In this document: in pieces, positions 1-8,767 of the stretch
Position numbering within the stretch: position 1 is the stretch's first letter
How the letters are laid out: each line of letters opens with the position of its first letter
Assembly: GCF_004331345.1 (NCBI RefSeq)
Contig: NZ_SJJZ01000002.1
Location: forward strand, 1,674,001-1,738,000
DNA from: Kribbella soli
Lineage (GTDB): Bacteria; Actinomycetota; Actinomycetes; Propionibacteriales; Kribbellaceae
Direction of reading: 5' to 3'
DNA: 64,000 nt
Notes under the pieces: model-generated
Database searches by the model: none
What the model saw: the letters and a program-made list of their open reading frames with translations, nothing else
What the model was told of the DNA's origin: nothing
Translations under genes and position numbers: made by a program

Positions 1-2
1 AC

Positions 3-440
3 AAGGCGCTGGCGAAGTACCGCGGGATCAGCACGATCTTCGTCGACGGACGGGTGCTCACGGGCGCCGTCACTTCGGTCATCAGCGGCAACCGCCCGCT
101 CGACGACATGAAGGCGCAGAAGCTCCGCTACGCCGGGTACGACGGACGCCTCGCCGACCTGCAGACCGGGATGCCGGCGTCCTTGATGCCGCTCGTCAGC
201 GACAACTGGACGAACGTGTTCACCTGGCAGGGCGTCGGCCCGATGCCCGAGAACGAGAAGACCAAGCTGCACGACATCGTGGTCGCCGCGCACCACGCCG
301 GCTACAAGGTCCGCTTCTGGGCCACCCCCGACGTACCGGGCACCGCCCGCGAGGCCCTGTGGCGCGAACTCGTCGCCGCCAACGTCGACTACATCAACAC
401 CGACGATCTGCACGGCTTGGAGGACTTCCTCCGGGGCTAA
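3..440 (+). CDS. PI-PLC/GDPD-like phosphodiesterase, C-terminal part
   Basis: The reading frame is open from base 3, so the start lies outside the window and only the last 145 codons are present. The segment WTNVFTWQGVGPMP and the ending NVDYINTDDLHGLEDFL resemble the C-terminal half of the AIM6-like branch of the phosphatidylinositol-specific phospholipase C/glycerophosphodiester phosphodiesterase superfamily. There the end of the TIM barrel carries a conserved Trp/Thr-Asp pattern. The N-terminal catalytic histidines are off the window, so activity cannot be judged. The TAA stop overlaps the TAG stop of the convergent ligase gene in a shared CTAA. Confidence 0.6.
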   Translation, partial: KALAKYRGISTIFVDGRVLTGAVTSVISGNRPLDDMKAQKLRYAGYDGRLADLQTGMPASLMPLVSDNWTNVFTWQGVGPMPENEKTKLHDIVVAAHHAGYKVRFWATPDVPGTAREALWRELVAANVDYINTDDLHGLEDFLRG

Positions 441-1492
441 GGCTTGATCTCCGTGAGGGTGACTACGTCGTCGCCCTCACGGAATGCCTTCCGCTGTTTG
501 ATCGCACCGTTGCCCTCGCGCAGCGACCGTTCGACGCCGTCGCGCACCAGCTCTACGGCGTCGAGCATCTGCAATGCCGGATCGACGTACCGCAGGAGCT
601 GCCCGATCGCCTCGGCCATCGGCATCGCCTCCGCGGTCAGGACGTCGAGGCCCCGCGCGGTGAGCCCGTCCCGGGCAGCCAACCAGTAGGCGGCCCGGAG
701 TACCTCAGGCTCCAGTGTCGGGCCTCGTCCGCCGTCCTCCAGCGCGGTAAGCACGATGGCGCGGATCAGTGTCGCGATCAGGACCGTTTCGTCCACCGTC
801 AGCGGGATATCGCTGACCCGCACCTCTACCGTCGGCAGGTGCGACGACGGCCGGATGTCCCAGTAGACCATTCGCTCGTCGATCAACGTGCCGGCCGCCA
901 GATGCATGGCCACCAGCGCGTCGTAGTGCTCGACCGACTCCAGGTACGGCGGCGGGCCGGCGCTCGGCCACCGCGTCGTCATCAGCCAACGCCAACTCGC
1001 AAATCCGGTGTCCTGGTCGAGGTAGATCGGTGAGTTGGCACTGAGAGCGAGCAGCACCGGCAACCACGGACGCAGATAGTTGCTGACCTTGGTGGCAGTC
1101 TCCCTGTCCGGCACACCCACGTGGACGTGACAACCGCACACGCCTTGCTCTCGCGCCAGTAGGCCCCACTCACGGGCCAGCTCCTGGTACCGCGGCTTCC
1201 TCGTGATCGACTGCGCGGCGCGTCCGTGCGGAGGCACTGCGATGGCCAGCAACCGGGCGCCTTCCCCTGCGGCGGCGGAGGCCAGCTGGGAGCGCATCCG
1301 GAGCAGGTGGCCGCGGAGCTCGTCCGCCGTCGTACAGACCGGCGTGTTGATCTCCACCATCGCTCTGGTCAGTTCGAGCGCGACGTCCAGCTCTCCGGCC
1401 TCCGCGACCACAGCTTTGCTGCGTGGCAGGGGATCACCGGTGGCGGACACGAGGAGTAGCTCTTCTTCTACTCCGACGGACGGAAGCCTCAC
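437..1492 (-). CDS. carboxylate-amine ligase, YbdK/GCS2 family
   Basis: A 351-residue ATP-dependent carboxylate-amine ligase of the glutamate-cysteine ligase type 2 family. Visible features are the N-terminal GVEEELLLV motif, where family members keep metal-binding glutamates, the HVHVGVPD motif near residue 120, and the late VEVRVSDIP strand. The length is close to the usual 360-380. Members of this family have weak glutamate-cysteine ligase activity, but the physiological substrate is generally unknown. In an actinomycete that would use mycothiol rather than glutathione, a role outside glutathione synthesis is likely. The start is GTG at 1492, leaving only 41 bases to the divergent kinase gene. 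Confidence 0.85.
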   Translation of the reverse strand: MRLPSVGVEEELLLVSATGDPLPRSKAVVAEAGELDVALELTRAMVEINTPVCTTADELRGHLLRMRSQLASAAAGEGARLLAIAVPPHGRAAQSITRKPRYQELAREWGLLAREQGVCGCHVHVGVPDRETATKVSNYLRPWLPVLLALSANSPIYLDQDTGFASWRWLMTTRWPSAGPPPYLESVEHYDALVAMHLAAGTLIDERMVYWDIRPSSHLPTVEVRVSDIPLTVDETVLIATLIRAIVLTALEDGGRGPTLEPEVLRAAYWLAARDGLTARGLDVLTAEAMPMAEAIGQLLRYVDPALQMLDAVELVRDGVERSLREGNGAIKQRKAFREGDDVVTLTEIKP

Positions 1493-1520
1493 CCTGGACC
1501 GGTACCCGCTCGCTAACGGC

Positions 1521-1526
1521 TAGAGT
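1521..1526 (+). promoter_or_regulatory. -10 box of a leaderless promoter
   Basis: TAGAGT fits the actinobacterial -10 consensus TANNNT and lies 7 nt before the GTG at 1534. The transcript would begin at or next to the start codon. No Shine-Dalgarno sequence is present, which agrees with leaderless initiation. Confidence 0.55.
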
Positions 1527-1533
1527 CTCCCGC

Positions 1534-2271
1534 GTGAGTTTGCCTGTTGTTACTGCCACCCGGTACGTGCTGCCGCTGCGTGAGGGCGGGTCGTTGCCCG
1601 GTGTTGTCGAGGGCAACGATCTCGGCACGTACGTGATCAAGTTCCACGGCGCCGGGCAGGGCCCGAAGGCGCTGGTCGCCGAGGTGATCGTCGGTGAGCT
1701 GTTCCGCCGCCTCGACCTGCGGGTGCCGGAGCTGAAGCTGATCGAGCTCGACCCGGCGATCGGCAAGTCCGAACCGGACTTCGAGATCCAGGAACTGCTG
1801 ATCCGCAGCGCCGGGCTGAACCTCGCCGTCGACTTCCTGCCGGGCTCCTTCGGGTACGACGGATCGGCCGGCAACCCCGGTGACGACGCGATGGCCCGGA
1901 TCCTCTGGCTGGACGCGTTCGTCGCCAACGTGGACCGGTCGTGGCGGAACACGAACATGCTGGTCTGGCACAAGAACCTGTGGCTGATCGACCACGGGGC
2001 CGCGCTGTACTTCCACCACTCGTGGATGCCGGCGGAGAAGTTCGCTTCGCTGCCGTACGACGCCTCCGACCACGTCTTCTCCGTTGCGATACCTGGTGTG
2101 GCGAAGGTGGATGCCGAGCTGGCTGCCGCGATCACGCCGGAGCTCTTGACCGAGGTGATCGGGCTGGTGCCGGACGAGTGGCTCGGTGAAGGCGACCGGG
2201 AGCGGTACCTGGGTCACCTGCTGGCGCGGTTGGAGAACCGGGCCGCATGGGTGCCGGGAGGTGCGCTGTGA
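1534..2271 (+). CDS. HipA-like kinase family protein
   Basis: A 245-residue protein related to the HipA/phosphatidylinositol-kinase-like fold. The N-terminal half has a strand-rich part with KFHGAGQGPKALVAEVIVGEL. The catalytic-looking part has DAFVANVDRSWRNTNML and LIDHGAALYF, which resemble the HipA catalytic Asp/Asn and metal-binding Asp motifs. At 245 residues it lacks the extra domains of the 440-residue E. coli toxin HipA. GTG at 1534 is chosen because the leaderless -10 is 7 nt upstream and similarity begins there; longer in-frame starts run through that promoter. It overlaps the next gene by GTGA, so the two are translationally coupled. The substrate is unknown. Confidence 0.75.
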   Translation: MSLPVVTATRYVLPLREGGSLPGVVEGNDLGTYVIKFHGAGQGPKALVAEVIVGELFRRLDLRVPELKLIELDPAIGKSEPDFEIQELLIRSAGLNLAVDFLPGSFGYDGSAGNPGDDAMARILWLDAFVANVDRSWRNTNMLVWHKNLWLIDHGAALYFHHSWMPAEKFASLPYDASDHVFSVAIPGVAKVDAELAAAITPELLTEVIGLVPDEWLGEGDRERYLGHLLARLENRAAWVPGGAL

Positions 2272-2642
2272 AGCCCTTCGACTACGTGATCCTGCGGGCC
2301 GCGCCGCGCATTCAGCGGGGTGAGTTCATCAACGTGGGCGCAGTGCTCTACTGCCGGGCGCTGGACTACCTGGGTGCTGGCTGGGATGTGAATCCGGAAC
2401 GTCTCAAGGCTTTGGACCCTGCAGTCGACGTCGACGTCGTATGTGCGTCACTGGATCAGATTCGAGCGATCTGTGCAGGTGACGCCGCGGGAGGGCCGGC
2501 AGCGGGCACCACGATCAGCGAGCGCTTCCGGTGGCTCGCGGCGCCGCGCAGTACCGTCGTACATCCCAGCCCGATCCACAGCGGGATCACTGAGGACCCC
2601 GCTGCGGATCTGGAGCGGTTGCTCGACTCCTTCGTTCGTTAG
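2268..2642 (+). CDS. DUF3037 domain protein
   Basis: A 124-residue protein with the DUF3037 signature: an N-terminal [21 protein letters not shown] segment, then [10 protein letters not shown], and a short C-terminal helix. The start is the GTG at 2268 inside the kinase stop codon (GTGA). A strong ribosome site (GGGAGGT) lies about 6 nt upstream, inside the kinase gene. DUF3037 proteins are typically encoded directly after a HipA-like kinase, as here, so the pair probably works together, perhaps as kinase and partner or substrate. No enzymatic residues are evident. The stop overlaps the pgm stop on the other strand (TTAG). Confidence 0.8.
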   Translation: MKPFDYVILRAAPRIQRGEFINVGAVLYCRALDYLGAGWDVNPERLKALDPAVDVDVVCASLDQIRAICAGDAAGGPAAGTTISERFRWLAAPRSTVVHPSPIHSGITEDPAADLERLLDSFVR

Positions 2643-4264
2643 GCCTCGAGCGCCGTCGACACGACGTCGCGGGCCTGCTCGAAAACCTGCTCCAGGTGCT
2701 CGGCGCCCTTGAACGACTCGCCGTAGATCTTGTAGAGGTCCTCGGTGCCCGACGGGCGGGCCGCGAACCACGCCGACTCGGTGGTGACCTTCAGCCCACC
2801 GATCGCCGCGTCGTTGCCAGGAGCGTGAGTGAGCCGGTCCACGATCGGCTCACCGGCCAGCTCGGTCGCTGTGACCGCGTCTGCCGACAGCGCGGCCAGC
2901 TTGGCCTTCTGCTCGCGGGTGGCCGGTGCGTCGACCCGCGAGTACGCCGACGCACCGAAACGCTCCACCAGCTTGGCGTGGGCCAGTGACGGCGTCTCAC
3001 CGGTTACTGCGGTGATCTCACTCGCCAGCAACGCCAGCAGGATCCCGTCCTTGTCCGTGGTCCACACCGTGCCGTCGAAACGCAGGAAGCTCGCGCCGGC
3101 CGACTCCTCTCCCCCGAAGCCGACCGAGCCGTCCACCAGACCAGGCACGAACCATTTGAAGCCGACCGGTACCTCCCACAGCCGCCGGCCGAGGTCCGCG
3201 ACCACACGGTCGATCAGCGACGACGAGACCAGTGTCTTGCCTACAGCGACGTCCGGGCCCCACTGGCGGTTGCTGAACAGGTAGGAGATCGCGACGGCCA
3301 GGTAGTGGTTCGGGTTCATCAGTCCCGCATCCGGCGTGACGATGCCGTGCCGGTCCGCGTCCGCGTCGTTCCCGGTCGCCACGTCGTACTTGTCCCGCTG
3401 CGCAACCAGCGAGGCCATCGCGTACGGCGAGGAGCAGTCCATCCGGATCTTGCCGTCGTGGTCCAGCGTCATGAACGACCAGGCCGGGTCGACGCGCGGG
3501 TTCACCACGGTCAGGTCGAGGTCGTGCCGTTCGGCGATCGCGGCCCAGTAGTCCACGCTGGCACCGCCGAGCGGGTCGGCTCCGATCTTCACGCCGGCGT
3601 CGCGGATCGCCGCCAGGTTCAGCACCGACGGCAGGTCGTCGACGTAGTGCCCGACGAAGTCGTAGTTCCCTGCCTCCTCACGGGCCTGCTCGAACGACTT
3701 GCGACGTACCTCACGGTTGTCGCCGGCGATCAGCTGGTTGGCGCGGTCCGCGATCCACTTGGTCGCGTCGGAGTCGGCAGGGCCGCCGTGCGGCGGGTTG
3801 TACTTGATGCCACCGTCGCGTGGCGGGTTGTGCGACGGCGTGATGACGATGCCGTCCGCGTCGGCTCCCGCGCCGCGGTTGAGCCGCAGGATCGCGTGCG
3901 ACACCGCCGGCGTCGGCGTGAGCCTGTCGGCGCTGTCCACGAGCGTCTGGACGTCGTTACCTGCCAGCACCTCGAGCACAGTGCGCCAGGCCGGCTCCGA
4001 GAGGCCGTGGCTGTCCCGGCCGACGAGCAGCGGACCCGACGTACCCTGGCCGGCCCGGTACTCGCAGATCGCCTGCGTGATCGCCAGGATGTGCGCCTCG
4101 TTGAAGGCGCTGTCGAGGCTCGCGCCGCGATGGCCCGACGTACCGAAGACCACCCTCTGGGCCGGGTTGTCCACGTCCGGGGTGAGGTCGCCGTACGCCG
4201 CCAGCATGGCGCCGACGTCGACGAGGTCCTCGGGCTGTGCTGGCTGGCCTGCGCGTGGATGCAT
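2639..4264 (-). CDS. pgm: phosphoglucomutase (alpha-D-glucose phosphate-specific)
   Basis: A 541-residue phosphohexomutase converting glucose-1-phosphate and glucose-6-phosphate through a glucose-1,6-bisphosphate intermediate, in the cytosol. The catalytic phosphoserine is in TPSHNPP (Ser144), the metal-binding loop is [10 protein letters not shown], the sugar-binding loop is GGEESAGAS, and the phosphate-binding [10 protein letters not shown] is near the C-terminus. The length matches the bacterial Pgm type (about 546). ATG at 4264 is chosen because it begins the family-typical HPRAGQPAQ segment; a TTG six codons upstream is less likely. It probably supplies glucose-1-phosphate for glycogen, trehalose and cell-envelope sugars. 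Confidence 0.93.
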   Translation of the reverse strand: MHPRAGQPAQPEDLVDVGAMLAAYGDLTPDVDNPAQRVVFGTSGHRGASLDSAFNEAHILAITQAICEYRAGQGTSGPLLVGRDSHGLSEPAWRTVLEVLAGNDVQTLVDSADRLTPTPAVSHAILRLNRGAGADADGIVITPSHNPPRDGGIKYNPPHGGPADSDATKWIADRANQLIAGDNREVRRKSFEQAREEAGNYDFVGHYVDDLPSVLNLAAIRDAGVKIGADPLGGASVDYWAAIAERHDLDLTVVNPRVDPAWSFMTLDHDGKIRMDCSSPYAMASLVAQRDKYDVATGNDADADRHGIVTPDAGLMNPNHYLAVAISYLFSNRQWGPDVAVGKTLVSSSLIDRVVADLGRRLWEVPVGFKWFVPGLVDGSVGFGGEESAGASFLRFDGTVWTTDKDGILLALLASEITAVTGETPSLAHAKLVERFGASAYSRVDAPATREQKAKLAALSADAVTATELAGEPIVDRLTHAPGNDAAIGGLKVTTESAWFAARPSGTEDLYKIYGESFKGAEHLEQVFEQARDVVSTALEA

Positions 4265-4287
4265 GACCACATGCAACCACAAGACGG

Positions 4288-5763
4288 TCAGCCGCTGTAC
4301 GGCGTGAGCAACTGGTCGACGGGCGCGTAGTCGTCGGTCAGCACCGGGGCATCGCCGACGAAGCTGTCCGGCCGGTCGAGGACGCTCATCGACGGTTCCA
4401 GGTGGCCCATGATCGCCGGTACGTCGATCGGTTTATCGGACGCCGCCACCACGAAGTTGCCGCCGCTGTGGCCGGACAGTTCGTCCTTGCGCGCGATCAC
4501 CGCGACGTACGGGAACACCGCCTGCGCCGTCTTGATCTCGGCCTTCGCGAACTTGGCAGCGCCGTAGTCGATGACGTTGATCAGGTAGAGCCCGTCCGGT
4601 CGCAGCACTCGTCGTACGTCGGCCACCAGCTCGCGCGTGGTGAGGTGCCAGGGCACGGACAGCCCACTGAACGCGTCCATCAGGACCAGGTCTCGGCTGT
4701 CTGTCTGCTCGTCACGTACGCCGAGGCGGCCGTCCTGCACTGTGACCGCCAGATCCGGTCCGGTCTGCACGCCGAGCTCCCGCTTGTCGAGCTCCACCAC
4801 AGCTTTATCGATCTCGTAGACCTGGTGCTGGCTGCCGGGCCTCGTCGCCGTCACGTACCGCGTCATGGTCAGACCGCCACCGCCGACGTGCAGTGCGTTC
4901 AGCGGCCGTCCCTCGGCCCAGGTGCCGTTGATGGCGGCCGCGAAGCTCTTGATGTACTCGAACTCCAGGTAGGTCGGATCCTTGAGGTCGACGTACGAGT
5001 GCCGCGCCTGGTCGAGGTACAGCGTCCGCCCGCTCTCCCGGTTCGGGTCAGCGACGACACGAGCACAGTGGTACGCCGTCTCGACCTCACAGGGCCGTGG
5101 CGCGACGAGGGTCAGTGTGGCGCCGACGACCGCGAGAGCGACCGGCTTCACCGCTGCCTGCACACCACGCAACAAGAAGGTCAGTGCGGCTCCCACGACC
5201 ACCAGTGCGGCGCCCAGAGTCAGGACGATCGTGCTGATCGGGACCGTCGCCACGAACACGAACCCGGTCAGCACAGTGCCGACGATGCCGCCGACCGTGG
5301 CGTATGCGGACAGCCGGCCGACAACGGTACCGGTCTGCGCCAGCGAGTCCAGCCGGAGCTTCGTCACCATCGGCGTGACGGCCGCCAGGAGCGACGCGGG
5401 CGCGAACAGCGTGACGGCGAGGACCAGGAACACCAGTTCGCTCGCGCCTCCCCGGAGCGCTTCACCCGTCCAGCGAACCACCGGGAGAATCAGCATCACC
5501 AGCGCCCCGCCGAGCAGGAACAGCGGGCCGAGCGTCCGCTGCGGCGGCGCAACATCCGCGAACCGCCCACCGAGCGCCGCACCGGTCGCGATCGCCGCCA
5601 ATGCGACTCCGATGACCGCGGTGTTCGTCTCCAGCGTCAGGCCGATGTACGGCGCCACCAGCCGAAGCGAGACGAGCTCCAGCACCATGACGGCGGCCGA
5701 ACTCCCGAACGCCAGCGCAATCGCCAGCTTCTGACCAACCGGCCCACCCTCACCCATGTGCAC
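4288..5763 (-). CDS. fused MFS-type membrane / spermidine-synthase-like protein
   Basis: A 491-residue two-part protein. Residues about 8-210 form seven or more hydrophobic helices like a truncated MFS transporter. Residues about 225-490 are a Rossmann methyltransferase-like polyamine-synthase domain with [12 protein letters not shown] (cofactor loop), [10 protein letters not shown] and [11 protein letters not shown]. Such fusions are widespread in Actinobacteria, and their aminopropyl-transfer activity is mostly untested. GTG at 5763 is favoured because a TAGGGT -10 box lies 7 nt upstream, the leaderless arrangement seen elsewhere in this window; ATG at 5757 is the alternative. It lies 23 bases from pgm on the same strand. 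Confidence 0.8.
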   Translation of the reverse strand: MHMGEGGPVGQKLAIALAFGSSAAVMVLELVSLRLVAPYIGLTLETNTAVIGVALAAIATGAALGGRFADVAPPQRTLGPLFLLGGALVMLILPVVRWTGEALRGGASELVFLVLAVTLFAPASLLAAVTPMVTKLRLDSLAQTGTVVGRLSAYATVGGIVGTVLTGFVFVATVPISTIVLTLGAALVVVGAALTFLLRGVQAAVKPVALAVVGATLTLVAPRPCEVETAYHCARVVADPNRESGRTLYLDQARHSYVDLKDPTYLEFEYIKSFAAAINGTWAEGRPLNALHVGGGGLTMTRYVTATRPGSQHQVYEIDKAVVELDKRELGVQTGPDLAVTVQDGRLGVRDEQTDSRDLVLMDAFSGLSVPWHLTTRELVADVRRVLRPDGLYLINVIDYGAAKFAKAEIKTAQAVFPYVAVIARKDELSGHSGGNFVVAASDKPIDVPAIMGHLEPSMSVLDRPDSFVGDAPVLTDDYAPVDQLLTPYSG

Positions 5764-5770
5764 CCACGTA

Positions 5771-5776
5771 ACCCTA
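5771..5776 (-). promoter_or_regulatory. -10 box of a leaderless promoter (minus strand)
   Basis: TAGGGT on the minus strand sits 7 nt before GTG 5763, in the 21-base space after the MmcQ-like gene. It would give the MFS/spermidine-synthase-like gene its own start of transcription even if the genes upstream read through. Confidence 0.5.
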
Positions 5777-5784
5777 TAGAACGG

Positions 5785-6141
5785 TCAGACCTCGTCGAGG
5801 CGGGCGATCAGGGTCTTCGGGGCGATCTGGCGGTACGCCGTCTCGACCAGGTCCTCGAAGTGGCCCCAGTCCACGTCGACATCCAGGTATACGCCGAGCC
5901 AGCCGCGGTGCCCGACGTACGGCGGCCGGTAGAAGTGGTCGGGGTGCTCCGCGACCAGCGACTCCTGCACACCAGGTGGCGCCGCCATCCACACACCGAG
6001 GCGGTCGTCATGGTGGTGGTCGGCGTACATCACGAAGGTCTTCTTGTCGCGGACGAACCAGGTCGGCTCGCCATGACTCGGCCGCTCGGTCACATCGGGC
6101 AGTGCGAGGCACAGGCTGCGTACGCGTTCCAGAACGTCCAT
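5785..6141 (-). CDS. MmcQ/YjbR family protein
   Basis: A 118-residue protein of the MmcQ/YjbR (CyaY-like fold) family. It starts with MDVLERVRSLCLALPDVTE and the family-typical ERPSHGEPTWFVRDKKTFVMY. It ends with the conserved aromatic and Asp cluster around YLDVDVDWGHFEDLVETAYR. Relatives are called DNA-binding by structural analogy, but a molecular function has not been established. It begins 4 bases after the response regulator gene, so it is likely in the same transcript. Confidence 0.85.
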   Translation of the reverse strand: MDVLERVRSLCLALPDVTERPSHGEPTWFVRDKKTFVMYADHHHDDRLGVWMAAPPGVQESLVAEHPDHFYRPPYVGHRGWLGVYLDVDVDWGHFEDLVETAYRQIAPKTLIARLDEV

Positions 6142-6145
6142 CTGC

Positions 6146-6811
6146 CTAGTGTCGCGGACCAGGGATCACTACACCTGCCTCGTACGCATAAACGACCGCC
6201 TGTGCACGGTCACGCAGGTCCAGCTTGGTCAGGATGTTGCTGACATGCGTCTTCACGGTCTGCTCGGCCAGCACCAGTTCGTCGGCGATCTGCCGGTTGG
6301 ACAGTCCACGTGCGACAAGCCGCAGTACGTCGGTCTCACGCGGCGTCAGGCCGACCGGTGTGGCCGATACGACAGGCTGCGCACGGGCGAAGTCCTCCAC
6401 CAGTCGCCGGGTAACAGACGGCGCTAGCAGCGCGTCACCAGCTGCAACGACCCGTACTGCTGCCGCTAGCTCGTCCGGAGTGGAGTGCTTCAGCAAGAAC
6501 CCGCTCGCACCAGCGCGGAGCGCCGCGTACACGTAGTCGTCCAGGTCGAACGTCGTCAGCATCACGACCCGCGGCGGCTGGCCAGGTGTCGAGTCGGCGA
6601 GGATGCGCTGGGTTGCGGCGAGCCCGTCGAGCACTGGCATCCGGACGTCCATGAGGATCACGTCCGGCGTCAGCTCGGCGGCCAGCTCGACTGCCTGGGC
6701 ACCGTCGCCTGCTTGTCCGACCACCTCGATGTCGGGCTGCGCGTCGAGCAGCGCGCTGAACCCGGCCCGCACCATCTCCTGGTCGTCAACCACCAAGACC
6801 GTGATCACCAC
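6146..6811 (-). CDS. NarL/LuxR-type response regulator
   Basis: A 221-residue two-component regulator. The receiver domain (about 1-120) has acidic residues D9/D10, phospho-acceptor D55 in ILMDVRMP, T in MLTTFD and the conserved Lys in FLLKHSTP. A LuxR-type helix-turn-helix follows (LTPRETDVLRLVARGLSNRQ, then QTVKTHVSNILTKL). Its start overlaps the end of the histidine kinase gene by 26 bases, so the pair is translationally coupled and cognate. The likely target is its own operon, which also contains a membrane protein, a common autoregulated arrangement in actinomycetes. Confidence 0.93.
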   Translation of the reverse strand: MVITVLVVDDQEMVRAGFSALLDAQPDIEVVGQAGDGAQAVELAAELTPDVILMDVRMPVLDGLAATQRILADSTPGQPPRVVMLTTFDLDDYVYAALRAGASGFLLKHSTPDELAAAVRVVAAGDALLAPSVTRRLVEDFARAQPVVSATPVGLTPRETDVLRLVARGLSNRQIADELVLAEQTVKTHVSNILTKLDLRDRAQAVVYAYEAGVVIPGPRH

Positions 6812-7970
6812 CCGCCACCTCCTCCCTGACCGGAATGAACGCCTGCACCAGATAACCGCCTTCCGGGGTCGGACCGGCCGCTACGGTCCCGTCGACGAGC
6901 GCCACCCGCTCCCGCATACCAGTCAGTCCATGGCCGCTTCCTGGCGCCGGTACGACAGGCCGCGGCGGCTTCTCGTTCTGCACGATCACTTCCAGCTCGC
7001 CCGCAGTACGCCGTACCGCGACCTCCACGGCCGCGTGCAGTGCGTGCCGCACCGCGTTACTCAGCCCCTCCTGAACGACCCGGTACGCCGTGAGCTCGGT
7101 AGCAGGGTCCAACCCGGTCGGCACGTCACCAACGAGCCGCACATCTGCTCCGGCCCGCTGAGTGCTCTCCACGAGCTCAGCCACCTGCTCCAGTCCCGGC
7201 TGCGGTCCTGTCTGCGGTTGCTCGACCGGCTCGCGCAGCAGCCGCAGTACGCGACGCATCTCGGTCAGCGAAGCCCGCGCCTCGTCCGCAATGCCCGTGA
7301 ACTCCTCACGTACGGCGTCCGATACGTCGGGCAGCCGGTGTGGCGCACTGTCCGCGCGGACCACCACCACGGACAGGTGGTGTGCCACGACGTCGTGCAG
7401 CTCGCGGGCGATCCTGGTCCGCTCCTGCAGCCGCTCCCGTTCGGCACGCTCGGCCTTGCTGATCGTCTCTTGCTCGACAAGTCGACGGTTCGTGTCGGCC
7501 CGCGAGCGGAGGAGGTCGCCGACCACCACCGCTACGGCCGACAGCACGGCCATGGTGATCAGACCGAGCCAGCTGCCCCGGTCTGGTGCCAGTGCGACCG
7601 CAACGACGCCCAGCGCCTGGGTCGCCACCCACCAGCCGACCAGTTCCCGTCGACCGAGTCCACGCGCGCCTGCGATCGCAATGACGAACGAGTGCCCGAA
7701 CGCTGCCGTCGTACCCCACGGCCAGGGTTCGCTCGAACTGATTGGAGTCGTGAGCGCAGCCGTGACAGCAGTGGTCACGAGCGAGACCACCACCGCCGCC
7801 CGCGGCCGCAACCACGACAGGCCGAGGGACAGCGCCCGTGCCATCGCCAGGGCCAGCACAGCCGCGATCGGTACGTCGTAGTGCTGTGCGAAATCCATGA
7901 GCGTCAGCACCAGCAGCGCTGCGACGCCCACCCCGGCGAACCAACTCCGCCGCCTCATCGGTATCTGCAC
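6786..7970 (-). CDS. sensor histidine kinase (HisKA_3 / DesK-type)
   Basis: A 394-residue membrane kinase. The N-terminus has about five to six hydrophobic helices (roughly 12-175). The dimerisation/phosphoacceptor helix holds the histidine in RIARELHDVVAHHLS (about residue 200). An HATPase_c domain follows with the N-box QEGLSNAVRHA and G-box GSGHGLTGMRERVALVDG. There is no large extracellular sensor loop, so the signal is probably membrane-derived or comes from the membrane protein encoded just upstream. The gap to that gene is 13 bases and the overlap with the regulator gene is 26. Confidence 0.92.
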   Translation of the reverse strand: MQIPMRRRSWFAGVGVAALLVLTLMDFAQHYDVPIAAVLALAMARALSLGLSWLRPRAAVVVSLVTTAVTAALTTPISSSEPWPWGTTAAFGHSFVIAIAGARGLGRRELVGWWVATQALGVVAVALAPDRGSWLGLITMAVLSAVAVVVGDLLRSRADTNRRLVEQETISKAERAERERLQERTRIARELHDVVAHHLSVVVVRADSAPHRLPDVSDAVREEFTGIADEARASLTEMRRVLRLLREPVEQPQTGPQPGLEQVAELVESTQRAGADVRLVGDVPTGLDPATELTAYRVVQEGLSNAVRHALHAAVEVAVRRTAGELEVIVQNEKPPRPVVPAPGSGHGLTGMRERVALVDGTVAAGPTPEGGYLVQAFIPVREEVAGGDHGLGG

Positions 7971-7983
7971 GGTTGGACCTTAC

Positions 7984-8544
7984 TCACAGCTGCTGCAGCC
8001 ACGACCAGAAGAACGCCAGGCTGCCGGCCGCCAGCACGATAGTTGCTGGAAGCACCCATCTGCGCGTCCCCTGCACCAGGAGCGTGTGCAGTGCCGCGAT
8101 GCCGCGCAGCGCGAACAGGAACACAAGAATGCACGGTACGGCGATCACACCGTGCGCCACCCACGCTCCAGCTCGCGTCGGCCCACCCCACGTCCCCGGC
8201 TGAACCGGACCGTGCTCGACGAATCCCCAGAACGGCCCGCGGACCACGGCCACCACCATCAGCAGCATCACGAACCAGCTCGTCAGTCCGAGCACCGCGC
8301 TGAGCAACCCGTACCCGAAGGTTCGGGCGTTGCTCATCGGCTGCTTCACACCACGCACGCCGAGGCGGCGCCAACGCCTCGCTGCGGTCTCCTCTTCGCC
8401 CAGCATCGCGTCCGCCATCGTCTGTACGCCGACCGGCGCCAGCAACGCGTCGTACACCAGTGAACTGCCCAGGCGCCTGAGCCAGTGGCTCTTGTGATCG
8501 CGGCCCTCGCTGTGTGCCGCGGGGTGGGTGAGTACGTCCGTCAT
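7984..8544 (-). CDS. membrane protein of unknown function, two-component operon
   Basis: A 186-residue protein with four hydrophobic segments (about residues 75-100, 120-140, 150-165 and 170-183) after a basic and charged N-terminal third. I do not recognise a family. Start ATG 8544 is chosen over several upstream alternatives because a GAGGAG ribosome site lies 6 nt before it. It is the first gene of the run leading into the kinase and regulator, so it may be the sensor partner or a target of the pair, like membrane proteins next to envelope-stress systems. It faces the lipoprotein gene across a 223-base regulatory region. Confidence 0.7.
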   Translation of the reverse strand: MTDVLTHPAAHSEGRDHKSHWLRRLGSSLVYDALLAPVGVQTMADAMLGEEETAARRWRRLGVRGVKQPMSNARTFGYGLLSAVLGLTSWFVMLLMVVAVVRGPFWGFVEHGPVQPGTWGGPTRAGAWVAHGVIAVPCILVFLFALRGIAALHTLLVQGTRRWVLPATIVLAAGSLAFFWSWLQQL

Positions 8545-8652
8545 CGTCATCTCCTCGGTCTCAACTCTTGAGATCGAGGCTAGGAATTCTCGGCGGCCGG
8601 CACCTCCAGCCGCGGAGCCAATCCGGGACCAGTACCCCGGTAGGGGGTGGTC

Positions 8653-8668
8653 TGTGACCCAGGTCACA
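8653..8668. promoter_or_regulatory. CRP-like operator, TGTGA-N6-TCACA
   Basis: A perfect palindrome (TGTGACCCAGGTCACA) that matches the cAMP receptor protein consensus TGTGA-N6-TCACA used by Crp of enterics and Mycobacterium. It sits in the 223-base region between the two-component operon (start 8544) and the lipoprotein gene (start 8768), about 100 bases from each. It could control either or both. Nothing else was recognised in this intergenic stretch. Confidence 0.55.
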
Positions 8669-8767
8669 GTGACCACGATGCGTGTCGCGGCGTTACACGG
8701 TCAGTGCCGAACGGTGTGCTACGCCGTCGGCGCGAGCGGTGAGTCCAACAGGAGGTACTCGGACACC

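Noticed and set aside
4402-6243. 613-codon open frame on the plus strand
   Set aside because: It runs antisense to the spermidine-synthase-like and MmcQ genes and is rich in Arg/His/Gln as expected for the shadow of high-GC genes. It has no domain or ribosome site.
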